Assembly (NCBI GenBank): GCA_030153045.1
Contig: JASLID010000095.1
Location: 1-64,000 of the forward strand
Length of the DNA stretch: 64,000 nucleotides
From: Flavobacterium sp.
GTDB lineage: Bacteria; Bacteroidota; Bacteroidia; Flavobacteriales; Flavobacteriaceae
Reading direction: 5' to 3'
This document shows, in pieces, positions 8,447 through 17,184 of the stretch; positions within the stretch are counted from its first letter, which is position 1, and each line of letters opens with the position of its first letter. The notes beneath the pieces were generated by a model. It worked only from the letters and a program-made list of their open reading frames with translations. It was not told the DNA's origin and made no database searches. Made by a program: the position numbers and the translations under genes.

Positions 8447-8587
8447 TTATTTATTTTCGTGATGATTAAATTCTTTACAGCCTAGTTTTGCGTTATTGAT
8501 TTTTGAATCTCTTTTTTTACAAGTTTTTTCTTTGTCGCAATATCCACAACCAATTTGTCTTTTTTTAATTTCAGGATCTATCTCCAT
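8447..8587 (-). CDS. 46-residue Cys-rich zinc-ribbon-like protein
   Basis: ATG at 8587. CGYC with two later cysteines (TCKK, LGCKEF) suggests one metal site. Stops 2 bases before the next start. The CGYC motif also occurs in the 48-residue protein at 30398-30544. Confidence 0.5.
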   Translation of the reverse strand: MEIDPEIKKRQIGCGYCDKEKTCKKRDSKINNAKLGCKEFNHHENK

Positions 8588-8590
8588 AAT

Positions 8591-8839
8591 TTATAAACTT
8601 TGTTCTATTAATTTTTTAACGTTTTCGTAGCTATCCGTACAGACAAAATCTGTTCCGCTAGAATAAATAGATGTCCAATTCTTTCCTTCGTCTTCTAGAT
8701 ATGGAGCAATACTGTTAATGAAGTAAAAAGTCATTTTTTCAATTACGAATTTTTCTTCTGTATCTAATCCAAGCTCTTTAAGTTTTGAATCGTTTTCGTC
8801 GTTGTCATAAAATAAAACATTTAATTCTAGCGGTCTCAT
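8591..8839 (-). CDS. Unknown 82-residue acidic protein
   Basis: No family recognised. The start lies 4 bases from the resolvase stop; same direction and codon use as its neighbours. Confidence 0.55.
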   Translation of the reverse strand: MRPLELNVLFYDNDENDSKLKELGLDTEEKFVIEKMTFYFINSIAPYLEDEGKNWTSIYSSGTDFVCTDSYENVKKLIEQSL

Positions 8840-8843
8840 ATAA

Positions 8844-9179
8844 TTAATTTTTGGTTAGTGTTTTAATTTCAAATTTAACGTATTCTTTTCCTTTTGGAAC
8901 TTTTTCAGTTGTAACGATTCCTTTTTTTATCAGTTTATCGTTGAATTTGTATTTTTTTGCTAAAATATCCTGAAAATTTTTTATCGGATTATCCCAATCC
9001 GAAGCATCGGAAGAAAAACCAAATTCTAAATGCAGTTCGTAAGGACTTTCAGGAATTTCATAGTTTTTAGGTAATAGCGCAAAAACTACTCTTTCATATA
9101 TTTTATACGCATCTGTCTTGTACCTTTTTCCTTTCCAAGCCTGATTTACGCTTAAAGGCTTCACGTTTATTTGTATCAT
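8844..9179 (-). CDS. rusA: RusA-type Holliday junction resolvase
   Basis: 111 residues, typical for RusA. An N-terminal strand (IQINVKPLSVNQAWKG) carries the family NxxW/K-like start. The metal-site motif DWDNPIKNFQDIL, followed by KFNDKLI, provides the conserved aspartates of the RusA dimer. The product cuts four-way junctions in phage recombination or before packaging, with the annealing protein and exonuclease at 21-22 kb. It overlaps the upstream HNH/NinG-like gene by 4 bases. Confidence 0.85.
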   Translation of the reverse strand: MIQINVKPLSVNQAWKGKRYKTDAYKIYERVVFALLPKNYEIPESPYELHLEFGFSSDASDWDNPIKNFQDILAKKYKFNDKLIKKGIVTTEKVPKGKEYVKFEIKTLTKN

Positions 9180-9646
9180 TCTTTTGCTCCTCCGTGTATT
9201 TTAGATAGTTGATATTTTTTTGATAATTCTGGATTATTCTCCATTTCTAAATTATGTTTTAAGCAACAAGGCTTCCAAAATCTTTTATCCAAATATAAGG
9301 AAATATTATTTTCTCTTGCATATTCATCGGCAAAACCTTTTCTCCCCATTATATGTTCAATAGTATCGGCTTCCGAATTACATTCTTCAATAAAACATTT
9401 TTTATTTTCTGGAAGTTGCAAAAACTTTATTCTTTCAGATTTGTAGATAATATTTTCCAAAGCTCTTTTATCTGAAACTTTTTTAATTGGTTTCATTTTA
9501 GATAATTGAAGATTTGGCTTTTTCTGTCTTTCTTTCAGTTTTTCTTCTTTGTATTTATTTTCAGCTTCTTTACATCCTGAATCTCCACAAAATTTATCAA
9601 GGAAATATCTTGGCTCAAACTTTTCTCTACAATTAAGACATCTCAT
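9176..9646 (-). CDS. HNH/NinG-like recombination endonuclease
   Basis: 156 residues. The N-terminus has a zinc-ribbon-like CLNCREKFEPRYF with FCGDSGC; the C-terminus has an HNH-like core, C-x4-C ... IEHIMGRKG ... CCLKHN. This order resembles phage NinG/Rap-like recombination proteins. It is coupled to rusA by a 4-base overlap, which supports a recombination role. Confidence 0.6.
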   Translation of the reverse strand: MRCLNCREKFEPRYFLDKFCGDSGCKEAENKYKEEKLKERQKKPNLQLSKMKPIKKVSDKRALENIIYKSERIKFLQLPENKKCFIEECNSEADTIEHIMGRKGFADEYARENNISLYLDKRFWKPCCLKHNLEMENNPELSKKYQLSKIHGGAKE

Positions 9647-9652
9647 AATAAT

Positions 9653-9832
9653 TTACTCATTTTGTTTTATTGGTTGCTTTAGAATATCATCTCCTGCAAT
9701 TTTAACTAACTCTTCATATAGGGGTTTTATTAAAATTTCTGATTCTTTTTCTCTTATAGTTCCTCTTTCCAATAAAACTGATAATACGTATTCTGCACCT
9801 TCTATTTTATGTAATATTTTTTCCGCTGTCAT
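9653..9832 (-). CDS. 59-residue helical protein
   Basis: ATG at 9832 (MTAEKILHKIEGAEYVLSVL). Helical and acidic/basic alternating; no family recognised. It fills an otherwise empty gap between two same-strand genes. Confidence 0.5.
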   Translation of the reverse strand: MTAEKILHKIEGAEYVLSVLLERGTIREKESEILIKPLYEELVKIAGDDILKQPIKQNE

Positions 9833-9834
9833 TA

Positions 9835-10236
9835 TTATTTTATATTAAGTTGAATCATTAGTTTTTTAAACTCAGATTTGTTTTTGATTATTCCGTAGAA
9901 TGAAAAATTTGATTTGTCACACATTATTTCAACTGTATTTTCTATTTCTCTGAAAACAAGTCTAATTTCTCCATTGTTAAAATTAGAGTTTTTGTGAATG
10001 AAAAACCCTTCTTTTTTAACTACTGAATCTAATTCCCATCCATATTCTTGAATATCATCACGGTCTAAATACTTTACACGAATTTCATTTGTTAAAAAGA
10101 AATTTCTAAATATATCATTTGTTGGGTCGAATTGAATTGTGTGTGGAATCCATTTATTGGATTTAACGTTATTGTATTCGCATTCAAATCCAACATGAAA
10201 TTCCTCAATTTGAGGAACGTAATATTTATTTTCCAT
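9835..10236 (-). CDS. Unknown 133-residue protein
   Basis: Starts MENKYYVPQIEEFHVGFECEY, a start I associate with small proteins shared by Bacteroidota phages, but no function is known to me. Mixed alpha/beta with many aromatic residues. Confidence 0.6.
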   Translation of the reverse strand: MENKYYVPQIEEFHVGFECEYNNVKSNKWIPHTIQFDPTNDIFRNFFLTNEIRVKYLDRDDIQEYGWELDSVVKKEGFFIHKNSNFNNGEIRLVFREIENTVEIMCDKSNFSFYGIIKNKSEFKKLMIQLNIK

Positions 10237-10240
10237 AGTT

Positions 10241-10318
10241 TTAAATTTTTTCAGCTTTAATCAAACACCAAATGTTGAATAAAACTCCTAATGTTAGTAA
10301 AATTATTGTTGTTTTCAT
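10241..10318 (-). CDS. 25-residue membrane peptide
   Basis: ATG at 10318; KTTIILLTLGVLFNIWCLIK is a single hydrophobic segment. Very short, so only moderately supported; spacing of 3-4 bases on both sides favours it. Confidence 0.35.
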   Translation of the reverse strand: MKTTIILLTLGVLFNIWCLIKAEKI

Positions 10319-10321
10319 AGA

Positions 10322-10516
10322 TTATAGTTTTTCAAGTTCTTGTTTGACTTCTTCCCAATAATTATAAATTGAAGTATTTACTCCACCTAATAATTTATAA
10401 TGTGAATTTATTATTTCTTCAACTGCAATTAAAGCACATTTTTTTGAATGACTATTTTTTACTCGGAATCCTTTCATTTTTTGAAATAATTCTTCTGCTT
10501 TTTCTTTTGGACTCAT
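10322..10516 (-). CDS. Small phage protein of a widespread unknown family
   Basis: 64 residues. The layout M-x-PKEKAEEL ... KKCALIAVEEII ... YWEEVKQELEKL is a recurrent small-protein pattern in Bacteroidota phages. Helical. Function unknown. Confidence 0.65.
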   Translation of the reverse strand: MSPKEKAEELFQKMKGFRVKNSHSKKCALIAVEEIINSHYKLLGGVNTSIYNYWEEVKQELEKL

Positions 10517-10579
10517 GATTTTATAAATTATATTTTTTTAGTTACCGCACCAATAGTTAAATTAGTGCGGATTTATTGG

Positions 10580-10816
10580 TTATTTTTGTTTTTCCTGAGT
10601 TTTGTATAGATAGTCAATTGTTTTCTTAACCCCTTCTTTAAAACCGTTTTTATTAGATTGAATTTGAAATAAACTCAATGATACTAATAAAAAGAAAATA
10701 GCAAAAGGAATATATGGAGTTTCGAAACTTATTGAAAAAGGTTTGAAATTAATAATTGGTTTTGCAGAATATATCAAAACTGCTAAAAGTAATACGATTG
10801 TAAATGATGTTTTCAT
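10580..10816 (-). CDS. 78-residue two-pass membrane protein
   Basis: Two hydrophobic segments: FTIVLLLAVLIYSA at the start and IPFAIFFLLVSLSLFQI in the middle, then a basic tail (KKTIDYLYKTQEKQK). Early expression suggests a membrane-directed accessory role; lysis or exclusion cannot be told apart. Confidence 0.55.
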   Translation of the reverse strand: MKTSFTIVLLLAVLIYSAKPIINFKPFSISFETPYIPFAIFFLLVSLSLFQIQSNKNGFKEGVKKTIDYLYKTQEKQK

Positions 10817-10848
10817 GTTTTTTTGTTTTATTTTGTGTGAATAATAAA

Positions 10849-11076
10849 CTATGTGCCATACTTAGACAAATCTAATAGTTTTATAATATCTTCTATTTCA
10901 AGCCCTTCCATAATTTGGTTATAGTATAATTCATATTTTTTACCTGTTGTTATTGACTTAACCCATATTGTTAAATCATATTTTTCTGTTACGACTGCCT
11001 TAAATGGAACATCCTCACTATAATTTGCTTTATAGTTAGATGTGTCAATAACAATCACTAAATTATCTTTAATCAT
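10849..11076 (-). CDS. Unknown 75-residue protein
   Basis: Beta-rich first half, helical end (IEDIIKLLDLSKYG). No family recognised. Confidence 0.5.
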   Translation of the reverse strand: MIKDNLVIVIDTSNYKANYSEDVPFKAVVTEKYDLTIWVKSITTGKKYELYYNQIMEGLEIEDIIKLLDLSKYGT

Positions 11077-11085
11077 AACTGAGTA

Positions 11086-11580
11086 TTATTTGATTATTTC
11101 TTTTCGTATAAACTCCTTAACTTCTTTTTCGCTGTGTAAAACTGCTACATTGTTTCCTTTTTTATTTGGGTTTCTAATATAGAATATTTCTTCTGCATAA
11201 TGCTTGTGGAGTTTTTTTCCAATTATCTCAATGAAATTCATTCCCAAAGGAACAACGTCCACGTATTCGTAATCTGTTTTAATCTCAGCCTGAACAACAG
11301 TAGAAGGGATTTCAGTTTTAGGCTTCATAACCACAGATTTTGCTTCAAACTCTCTCGGCAAATCCGCAACAAATTCTTTTGCCGGAGAAGTTAATTCAGC
11401 TCCTAAAGATTTGTCAGAATCTATCCAATCCTGAACAACAGAAAACAACCTATTAACCGAAGCTTCATGCGCGCCAAATCCTCTATCCAAACGCAACTTA
11501 AATCTATCCCCAGTAAGTAAAGTAGAAACCTCACTTATCTTGATTAAATCCTGTGCCAATATTTTGTCGTTATCCTTCAT
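11086..11580 (-). CDS. First gene of the leftward early operon, unknown
   Basis: 164 residues. N-terminal helical region up to about residue 70, then a Pro/Lys linker (VVMKPKTEIPSTV), then a beta-rich C-terminal domain. It is the first product of the operon, directly behind the promoter with TTGTCAA repeats, so it may be an early regulator. No family recognised. Confidence 0.55.
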   Translation of the reverse strand: MKDNDKILAQDLIKISEVSTLLTGDRFKLRLDRGFGAHEASVNRLFSVVQDWIDSDKSLGAELTSPAKEFVADLPREFEAKSVVMKPKTEIPSTVVQAEIKTDYEYVDVVPLGMNFIEIIGKKLHKHYAEEIFYIRNPNKKGNNVAVLHSEKEVKEFIRKEIIK

Positions 11581-11589
11581 TAGTGTAAT

Positions 11590-11653
11590 AATTATTTGTC
11601 AAAGATATTCTTTTAATTTGAATTGACAAAACTTTGGGACAATTATTTGTCAA
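11590..11653 (-). promoter_or_regulatory. Leftward early promoter with repeated operator-like sites
   Basis: On the minus strand TTTG (11630-11627), 19 bases, TATCTTTG (11607-11600): a full match to the host consensus. The 13-mer AATTATTTGTCAA occurs at 11590-11602 and 11641-11653, with an inverted TTGACAA at about 11624-11629 between them. Repeats bracket both promoter elements, as expected for a repressor or activator site. Confidence 0.7.
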
Positions 11654-13302
11654 GTTATTTAAAGTGATATAGAAATCAATAGTGCTTAATCCACAAAACT
11701 AATCCACGCAATTACAGCCAATCTCCGGCATCAAAAACCTGCGAAACTACCCAACATGCCAAACCGATAAAACTGCTGAGCCTTAGCAATCTATGAGGGT
11801 GACGCATATTAGCGAGTAAGGTAGATGTATTGGGCTACACCCTTGTTTACGGCTACACGTTGCGAAAAGGAAACGTAAATATATTGATGGGTGGGTCATG
11901 CTTTTGGTTTTCATTCTCAAATGGTTTTGACTTTCAAGCCTTGATATTGCTGGGCTTCACAAGGAAACTAATGTTATTATTGCTCGTAAACTGCTCCAGT
12001 CATTTATCAATATTAATCTTAGTAGGATTAACATTAATTGGTCTTATCCCGCAGTATCATTGCGTTTACGTTGTAATGCTTGTTAATTTCTCCGATATTT
12101 TACTAATCCGTATAAACTGGATTACTAAACTACATTCATAATTTGTAAACGTTGCGAGTACCAATGTTTATTGGGCTTGCAGTCTCATATCATACCTTAA
12201 ATAGTGTTTCTATTTTACATAATAATATTATCGATTATTGTGTTTTATGTTCTTCTATAAGTGTATTTGTATATCGTTGGGAGTTTTAGCCTTAATTGTG
12301 GGGAAATGCGGAACTATTTATATTGTTGTGTGTATTATATGTACTAGTATTGTTTTGGTTGTTTATATGGGTTTATTTTAGGTTAGTAGTTTAAGGCAAA
12401 TTATGTATTTGTTGTTCGGGTTGAATTATTACTATTGTATTAGTGTGATTTGTTTACTTCGGGATCTTTTTAACTGGCTTAATATCGTAGTTAGTTTGTG
12501 CGGAATAGTTCGGTAGTTGTTACTTATATAATAGTGTTATTTGGTTATATAGTTTATTCGGGCGGAATTGGTTCAATTGTTACGCTTATTGTTGTCTTGT
12601 TATACGTGGTTATCTTCTTAATATTGGCGAGTTTTTACGCTATTTTGTAATTTTATGTAAAAAAATGATAATATTTTACACTTTGTGAACGCCTTATTTT
12701 GCTAGTTTTTTAAACTTAGTCGACAACAAACGGCAATTATTTTTACATAACGTTTGGATATGTAAAATATTGTTGTAGATTTGTAAAAGAAATAAGGCAG
12801 TAATTTAATACTTACTTATATCAAATGAAGTAAAATAGTTAATTGGCGAACGTGTTTAAAAACATTAGTTTGCGGTGTTAAGGTCGAAAGGCTTTCGCTA
12901 GGTTAAAAGTTTATGCTTTTAATAATTATATAAAGCACGTCGTTTGTTAGTTCGGATTAAAAAACTGACACGCATACAAATTAAACGTTCTTATTATACA
13001 ATATAATACATTTTAGATTTTTTTGAAGTTTGTGATATTAAAACTTTTAATAGCGGTAGAGAGGCACAAAACAAAAATAATAAACCCGATAAAATCATCT
13101 TGTAACTAAGTGATGCTTATTGTTATTTATAGCACTAAGTCAATGTTTTTATTTTATATCTAAATTAAATTACGAATACAATATATAACGGAAGCGTTAA
13201 ACAGATTATAATTTTATAACTTGAAATATTAGTTTTTTATAATTGGGTTTTATCGGGTTCGAATCCCGAAACGCTACAAATTAAATTTAAAATAGATTAA
13301 TT
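11654..13302. other. 1.65-kb ORF-less divergent intergenic region
   Basis: No credible gene on either strand. Roughly 11660-11770 is rich in A and C on the plus strand; roughly 11800-12640 is rich in T and G, so the skew flips inside the region. Hairpins: CCAAT-GTTT-ATTGG with flanking GCGAG/CTTGC near 12150-12180, and CGAAAG/CTTTCG near 12889-12901. A lone CGACAACAAACGG (12721-12733), the late-promoter upstream box reversed, has no -7 partner. It separates divergent early operons, where an origin, regulatory RNA or control region is expected. Confidence 0.5.
13251..13277 (+). other. tRNA 3'-end-like segment (possible attP core)
   Basis: TCGGG-TTCGAAT-CCCGA (13253-13269) is a perfect T-arm, followed by a 7-base acceptor-like AACGCTA and a C. 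No matching D-arm or anticodon arm stands at the right distance, so it is not a whole tRNA. Phage integrases often recombine at tRNA 3' ends, and a tyrosine recombinase gene is 4 kb away. Confidence 0.4.
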
Positions 13303-13611
13303 ATGAAAAAATTTATTGTAAATACTGGAGTATTTGAAAACTTTGTTTTTAATGGTAAAATTCAAGGCGATAGAGTTTTAAATATTGATTCAATTGGGCA
13401 AAGTTTCCCGCTTGAAAATTGTTCTTTAAATCGTGTTTATTACGGTACAGAAATAAAAAATTACTTAGTTGTTAATGTTGTGGAACTGGATAACGAAGTT
13501 TTTTTATATGGTTTGCGCCTAATGAATAAAAAAGGCAACCTTATAAAAGGCTGGAAAGGTGCAGGAGGAACAAAAACAATACAAGAATTAACAGAAATTT
13601 TAAAAAACTAA
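13303..13611 (+). CDS. First gene of the rightward early operon, unknown
   Basis: 102 residues. A beta-rich N-terminal two thirds and a GWKGAGGTKTIQELTEILK tail. No family recognised. No TAnnTTTG element was found in the 300 bases upstream, so its promoter may be phage-specific or farther away. Confidence 0.6.
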   Translation: MKKFIVNTGVFENFVFNGKIQGDRVLNIDSIGQSFPLENCSLNRVYYGTEIKNYLVVNVVELDNEVFLYGLRLMNKKGNLIKGWKGAGGTKTIQELTEILKN

Positions 13612-13633
13612 CAAACATTTAAAAATTAAAATT

Positions 13634-13843
13634 ATGAACTCATATAAAATAACTTTAGGAAGCGGACACAGAACCGCAAAAGGTAAAGACATTAACGAAG
13701 CGTTCAAATCTCTTGGTTACAATAATGATTTTAAAGTTTTTCCTAACGGATTTAATAAATTCAGAATTGAGTTAAGCGGAAGCAAAGGACACGAAACCAC
13801 TTATTTCGCTGAAAAACTTAATTACGACAACACAATAAACTAA
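13634..13843 (+). CDS. Unknown 69-residue basic protein
   Basis: Starts MNSYKITLGSGHRTAKGKD; short alpha/beta, basic. Follows the first gene by 22 bases. No family recognised. Confidence 0.55.
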   Translation: MNSYKITLGSGHRTAKGKDINEAFKSLGYNNDFKVFPNGFNKFRIELSGSKGHETTYFAEKLNYDNTIN

Positions 13844-13868
13844 AAATAACAATTTAATATTTAGCAAT

Positions 13869-14555
13869 ATGAAAAATCTTATCAAAAAAATCGAGTTAGC
13901 GAAAAAGTCAGAATTAAAACAATCTTTATCAAAATTAAGCGAATACACTTCAATTGAGGACTATTTAAGATTTGCTTATTATCGTGATAGATTTACAAAG
14001 CCACAATTAAAAAAGGTTGAGCAAATGACAATCGGACAATTTAGAACTGAATTAAAAACTAAATTGACTGCACACATTACAAAGCGTTTTGATGCTAAAA
14101 TTGAAGAGGTTTTGAGCCTACAAGATAAAGCCTTCAAAATTGTTTCGGTTCGTGTTGATGTTGATTGGGTTAAGTCTTCAATGTGGGGAAAAAATCCAAC
14201 TGCAACTGCTTGGATAACTTACAAAAACGCTTCGGGGAATACTGAAACGGAATATTTAAAAAGCCGTTCAATTTCTGGTTGTGGTTATGATAAAGAAAGC
14301 ACCGCAGTTGCGGAAGCATTAAACCAAAGCGAAGTATTAAAAGCTAATTTGTACGCTTATGCAAACCGCCCAATGAACAAAGGAAAAGAATTGAGAGAGA
14401 TTTTTGGTTATGGTTCGGGATATAGAGAATTACCGAGTTTTGAGGTTGGTGTAGGAACTTCTTGTTATACTTCAATTTTCGCCAAACTGAAACTTGATTT
14501 TAAAAATACTGCATCTTCAAAAATGTTCGACCAATACAGAGCCGAAGCAAAATAG
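13869..14555 (+). CDS. Unknown conserved-looking 228-residue protein
   Basis: N-terminal ~75 residues are lysine-rich and helical. Residues ~95-215 form a domain with VRVDVDWVKSSMWGKNPTA, SRSISGCGYDKES and GVGTSCYTSIF, patterns I have seen in uncharacterised proteins of Bacteroidota mobile elements. Function unknown. Confidence 0.6.
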   Translation: MKNLIKKIELAKKSELKQSLSKLSEYTSIEDYLRFAYYRDRFTKPQLKKVEQMTIGQFRTELKTKLTAHITKRFDAKIEEVLSLQDKAFKIVSVRVDVDWVKSSMWGKNPTATAWITYKNASGNTETEYLKSRSISGCGYDKESTAVAEALNQSEVLKANLYAYANRPMNKGKELREIFGYGSGYRELPSFEVGVGTSCYTSIFAKLKLDFKNTASSKMFDQYRAEAK

Positions 14556-14634
14556 TTGTGCCTTGTAATGTATAACAAAAATTAACCTTGTATAACTTAA
14601 TAAACCTAAGCACGTTTTTAAAAGGCTTTAATAT

Positions 14635-15381
14635 ATGAGTACAAATATAGATTTATTCGAGCATTACGAAACTTTACCGCAAGAGGTACAAAATTTAATT
14701 TCAACTATTACAGATGAATTTGACTATAAAGATTGTGAAAACATGGTTTTATCATTAAATAAATTAGGTTATACATGCGAATATGGTTTGTCCGCAGAAC
14801 TTTACAACTTGCAGAAAATTGAAACCACTAACGAAACACCCGAAGAAATGAATACAACAGAAAATGTAGTTTTTGAAAAAGAAAACAAACAAATAATTAA
14901 AAAAGGCAATCACTTTTTTACAAGAACTTTCACAGAAAATGGCGAATGTTTTGAAAGTGCAGATTTTAATACGTTGGAAAGAGCAAAAGAAAGTTTAAGC
15001 ATTGTGCCAACAATCGAAGAAACAAACATACTTATTGCGGAGTTTTTGCAAATAGATAAAAACGAAAACGGAACTTTTGAACTGCCACAATATGGCAAAG
15101 TAACATTAAGCGGAGAGTTTAAAACTGAATTTAATGCAAGTGAATTAAAATTCAATTCAGATTGGAATTGGCTTATAGAAGTAGTAGAAAAGATAGAAAA
15201 CCTATTATACAAAGATAATAATGATGTTTTTAAAGTTGTTATTGATTATGGAATGTGTATTATTTACAATATGATTAATGATTTAGAAGTAATTGTAAAT
15301 GTAAGTAAAAGCACTAAAATAGAAGCCGTTTATCAAGCAGTAATACAATTTATAGAGTGGTACAACTCTCAACCAAAATAA
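14635..15381 (+). CDS. Unknown 248-residue acidic protein
   Basis: Mostly helical, acidic (Glu-rich). The region IIKKGNHFFTRTFTENGECF at about residues 88-107 is beta-rich. No family recognised. The preceding 79-base gap has TGTATAAC twice. Confidence 0.55.
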   Translation: MSTNIDLFEHYETLPQEVQNLISTITDEFDYKDCENMVLSLNKLGYTCEYGLSAELYNLQKIETTNETPEEMNTTENVVFEKENKQIIKKGNHFFTRTFTENGECFESADFNTLERAKESLSIVPTIEETNILIAEFLQIDKNENGTFELPQYGKVTLSGEFKTEFNASELKFNSDWNWLIEVVEKIENLLYKDNNDVFKVVIDYGMCIIYNMINDLEVIVNVSKSTKIEAVYQAVIQFIEWYNSQPK

Positions 15382-15414
15382 CATATTAATACTAACAAAC
15401 TAAAATATATCAAA

Positions 15415-15711
15415 ATGGCAAAATTAACAATTGAAGAAATAGCAAGATTTTTTTCTAATAATAAAGAAACTGAAACAATAAAATTTATAAATGAAAATGC
15501 AAATAAATTATATTGTGCTTCATACAAAAGCGGTTCATACGGAAAAATATTTTTGAATTTTATTAAAAATAACTATCCGACACCTTTAAATTTTAACGGA
15601 ATGTTAACTTCTTTAGCGTTGGAAATAACAACCCAATTAGAGCAAAAAGGATTTGGTTTTAAAAATGAAAATCAAAACATATCTTTTATAAAAATCGAAC
15701 AAAAAAACTAA
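15415..15711 (+). CDS. Unknown 98-residue protein
   Basis: Helical at the start (MAKLTIEEIARFFSNNKE), mixed after. No family recognised. The gap behind it holds a CCTTTT-CGGG-AAAAGG hairpin near 15739-15754. Confidence 0.5.
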   Translation: MAKLTIEEIARFFSNNKETETIKFINENANKLYCASYKSGSYGKIFLNFIKNNYPTPLNFNGMLTSLALEITTQLEQKGFGFKNENQNISFIKIEQKN

Positions 15712-15817
15712 TAGATGCTAAAATACGATTTTGTTTTTACCCTTTTCGGGAAAAGGAGAAACACCAAAGCAATAGCGACCAACTTCAATAATACATTAAT
15801 CTTTTTAAATTAAAGTT

Positions 15818-15964
15818 ATGAGAGCAGAATATTTAGATTTTTTAAACAATCATATCGAGTTTGAAAATATCGAGTTAGATAGTTTTGAGAAGTTCGGAAC
15901 AACAATTTTAGAAAAACTATCTAATCCGAATTTAAAAGAATTAGCAGAATTGTACAATTTTTAA
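15818..15964 (+). CDS. 48-residue acidic protein
   Basis: ATG at 15818 after an AAATTAAAGTT leader like those of its neighbours; ends LAELYNF. Helical, acidic. Function unknown. Confidence 0.5.
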   Translation: MRAEYLDFLNNHIEFENIELDSFEKFGTTILEKLSNPNLKELAELYNF

Positions 15965-15975
15965 ATTTAATAATT

Positions 15976-16290
15976 ATGAAAAGCACAAACAATCTTACAG
16001 CAATTTACCCCGAACAAAAAGGGAGTTTAGACAGATTTTTAGAATTAGCTAAAAAGAAAATTAATAAGTTTTGGACAAATACTATTACATTATCATTTGA
16101 AGCAAAGGATATGCCAATAGATACTTCCATTAATAACATTGCAGATTTTGTCCTAAACCGAGAAACACACGAAGCAATTGAATTAATTCAAAAGATTAAT
16201 GCGGAGGTAGAAAGCAGATTTCTAGCCAATAGCGAAAGTCATTTGAAGCAGAGCGAAAGCCTAAAAAACTATTTAAAAACTAAAAAATAA
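15976..16290 (+). CDS. Unknown 104-residue helical protein
   Basis: Several predicted helices; lysine-rich C-terminus. Starts 11 bases after the previous stop. No family recognised. Confidence 0.5.
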   Translation: MKSTNNLTAIYPEQKGSLDRFLELAKKKINKFWTNTITLSFEAKDMPIDTSINNIADFVLNRETHEAIELIQKINAEVESRFLANSESHLKQSESLKNYLKTKK

Positions 16291-16294
16291 AGCT

Positions 16295-16570
16295 ATGCAG
16301 TTTTTACAGAACGACGAAAATATCCGAATAGGCGAAGACGGTTTTATTTGGAAAATTATAAACTCAGAATTGGCAAAGAAATTATTTCTTAGTGATTTAG
16401 TAGATTTATATAGTTTATATCCAGATGATTCAGATAGTTTAATTACGAGTTTTTCAGAACTTGTGAAAGCTATTGATGATGATTTACGCATAGGCTTGGA
16501 AGTTGGAAAACTGAACATTCAACAAATACCTGATTTAACAGATTTATTCGTAAAGAAAGATGAAGTTTAA
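16295..16570 (+). CDS. Unknown 91-residue acidic protein
   Basis: Acidic (DDSDSLITSF, IDDDLRIG) and helical. Overlaps the next small membrane gene by 11 bases. Confidence 0.5.
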   Translation: MQFLQNDENIRIGEDGFIWKIINSELAKKLFLSDLVDLYSLYPDDSDSLITSFSELVKAIDDDLRIGLEVGKLNIQQIPDLTDLFVKKDEV

Positions 16571-16673
16571 AAATCATTACACTATCGGAGAAATACTTTA
16601 TTTCATTGGAATATCAGTTTTTCTCGCATTACTAATTTTCGGGTTAATCTCCGAGTTTATAAAAACATTATAG
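16560..16673 (+). CDS. 37-residue single-pass membrane peptide
   Basis: ATG at 16560 overlaps the end of the previous gene; hydrophobic segment ILYFIGISVFLALLIFGLI. Ends 2 bases before the next ATG. Function unknown. Confidence 0.5.
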   Translation: MKFKNHYTIGEILYFIGISVFLALLIFGLISEFIKTL

Positions 16674-16675
16674 TC

Positions 16676-16960
16676 ATGGAATCAATAAAAAAAGTACAAC
16701 AAGAATTAGATAATATAAAAAATGATGTTATAGGGTTGTTTAAAATGAGAAATTCAAATGTTTTTGAATTAGTAATAAAAGTAAAAGAATTTGCAACAAT
16801 AGATGTTATTAGAATCACACAATTTGGAGCAGTACAACAAGAATTTAATTTACCTACTCATTATGGGCAATTGGTTATGTTTCCACAAGGTAAAAATATG
16901 AATCAAATGTTAGATAATCCTTTTGAGTTTGATTCTTTTGTTAAACAATTTAAAAATTAA
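16676..16960 (+). CDS. Unknown 94-residue protein
   Basis: Helical start, then a beta-rich middle (VIRITQFGAVQQEFNL). No family recognised. Confidence 0.5.
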   Translation: MESIKKVQQELDNIKNDVIGLFKMRNSNVFELVIKVKEFATIDVIRITQFGAVQQEFNLPTHYGQLVMFPQGKNMNQMLDNPFEFDSFVKQFKN

Positions 16961-16963
16961 ATC

Positions 16964-17179
16964 ATGGCACACGCAATAAATAACTCAGAAACTCTATTCG
17001 TATATAGAAGCCAAGAAAGTTGGTATAATCTAGTAACGTATTTAAAAGATCAAAACGGAAAAGTAAAAAAGATTATTACTGGTAACATCGGGCAACCCAC
17101 AAAGAAACAAAAGACGTACAAACTGAAAGATAAAATCTTCTCCCTTAATTGGGATAATGTGCCTAACCTTAAAAACTAA
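16964..17179 (+). CDS. Unknown 71-residue basic protein
   Basis: Basic, beta-rich. Five bases before the recombinase gene, so probably co-translated with it; could be a recombination directionality partner, but only position suggests this. Confidence 0.5.
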   Translation: MAHAINNSETLFVYRSQESWYNLVTYLKDQNGKVKKIITGNIGQPTKKQKTYKLKDKIFSLNWDNVPNLKN

Positions 17180-17184
17180 TTGTT

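Noticed and set aside
11830..12141. 103-codon plus-strand ORF in the ORF-less region
   Set aside because: Odd composition (hydrophobic, Leu/Ile/Cys-rich, no family pattern) in a T/G-rich stretch; no promoter or neighbours in line. More likely chance.
13051..13277. A tRNA split by an intron, using TAGCGGT at 13051 as the 5' acceptor arm
   Set aside because: Only 6 of 7 acceptor bases pair, no D-stem or anticodon arm can be placed, and the ~150-base insert is too short for a group I intron.
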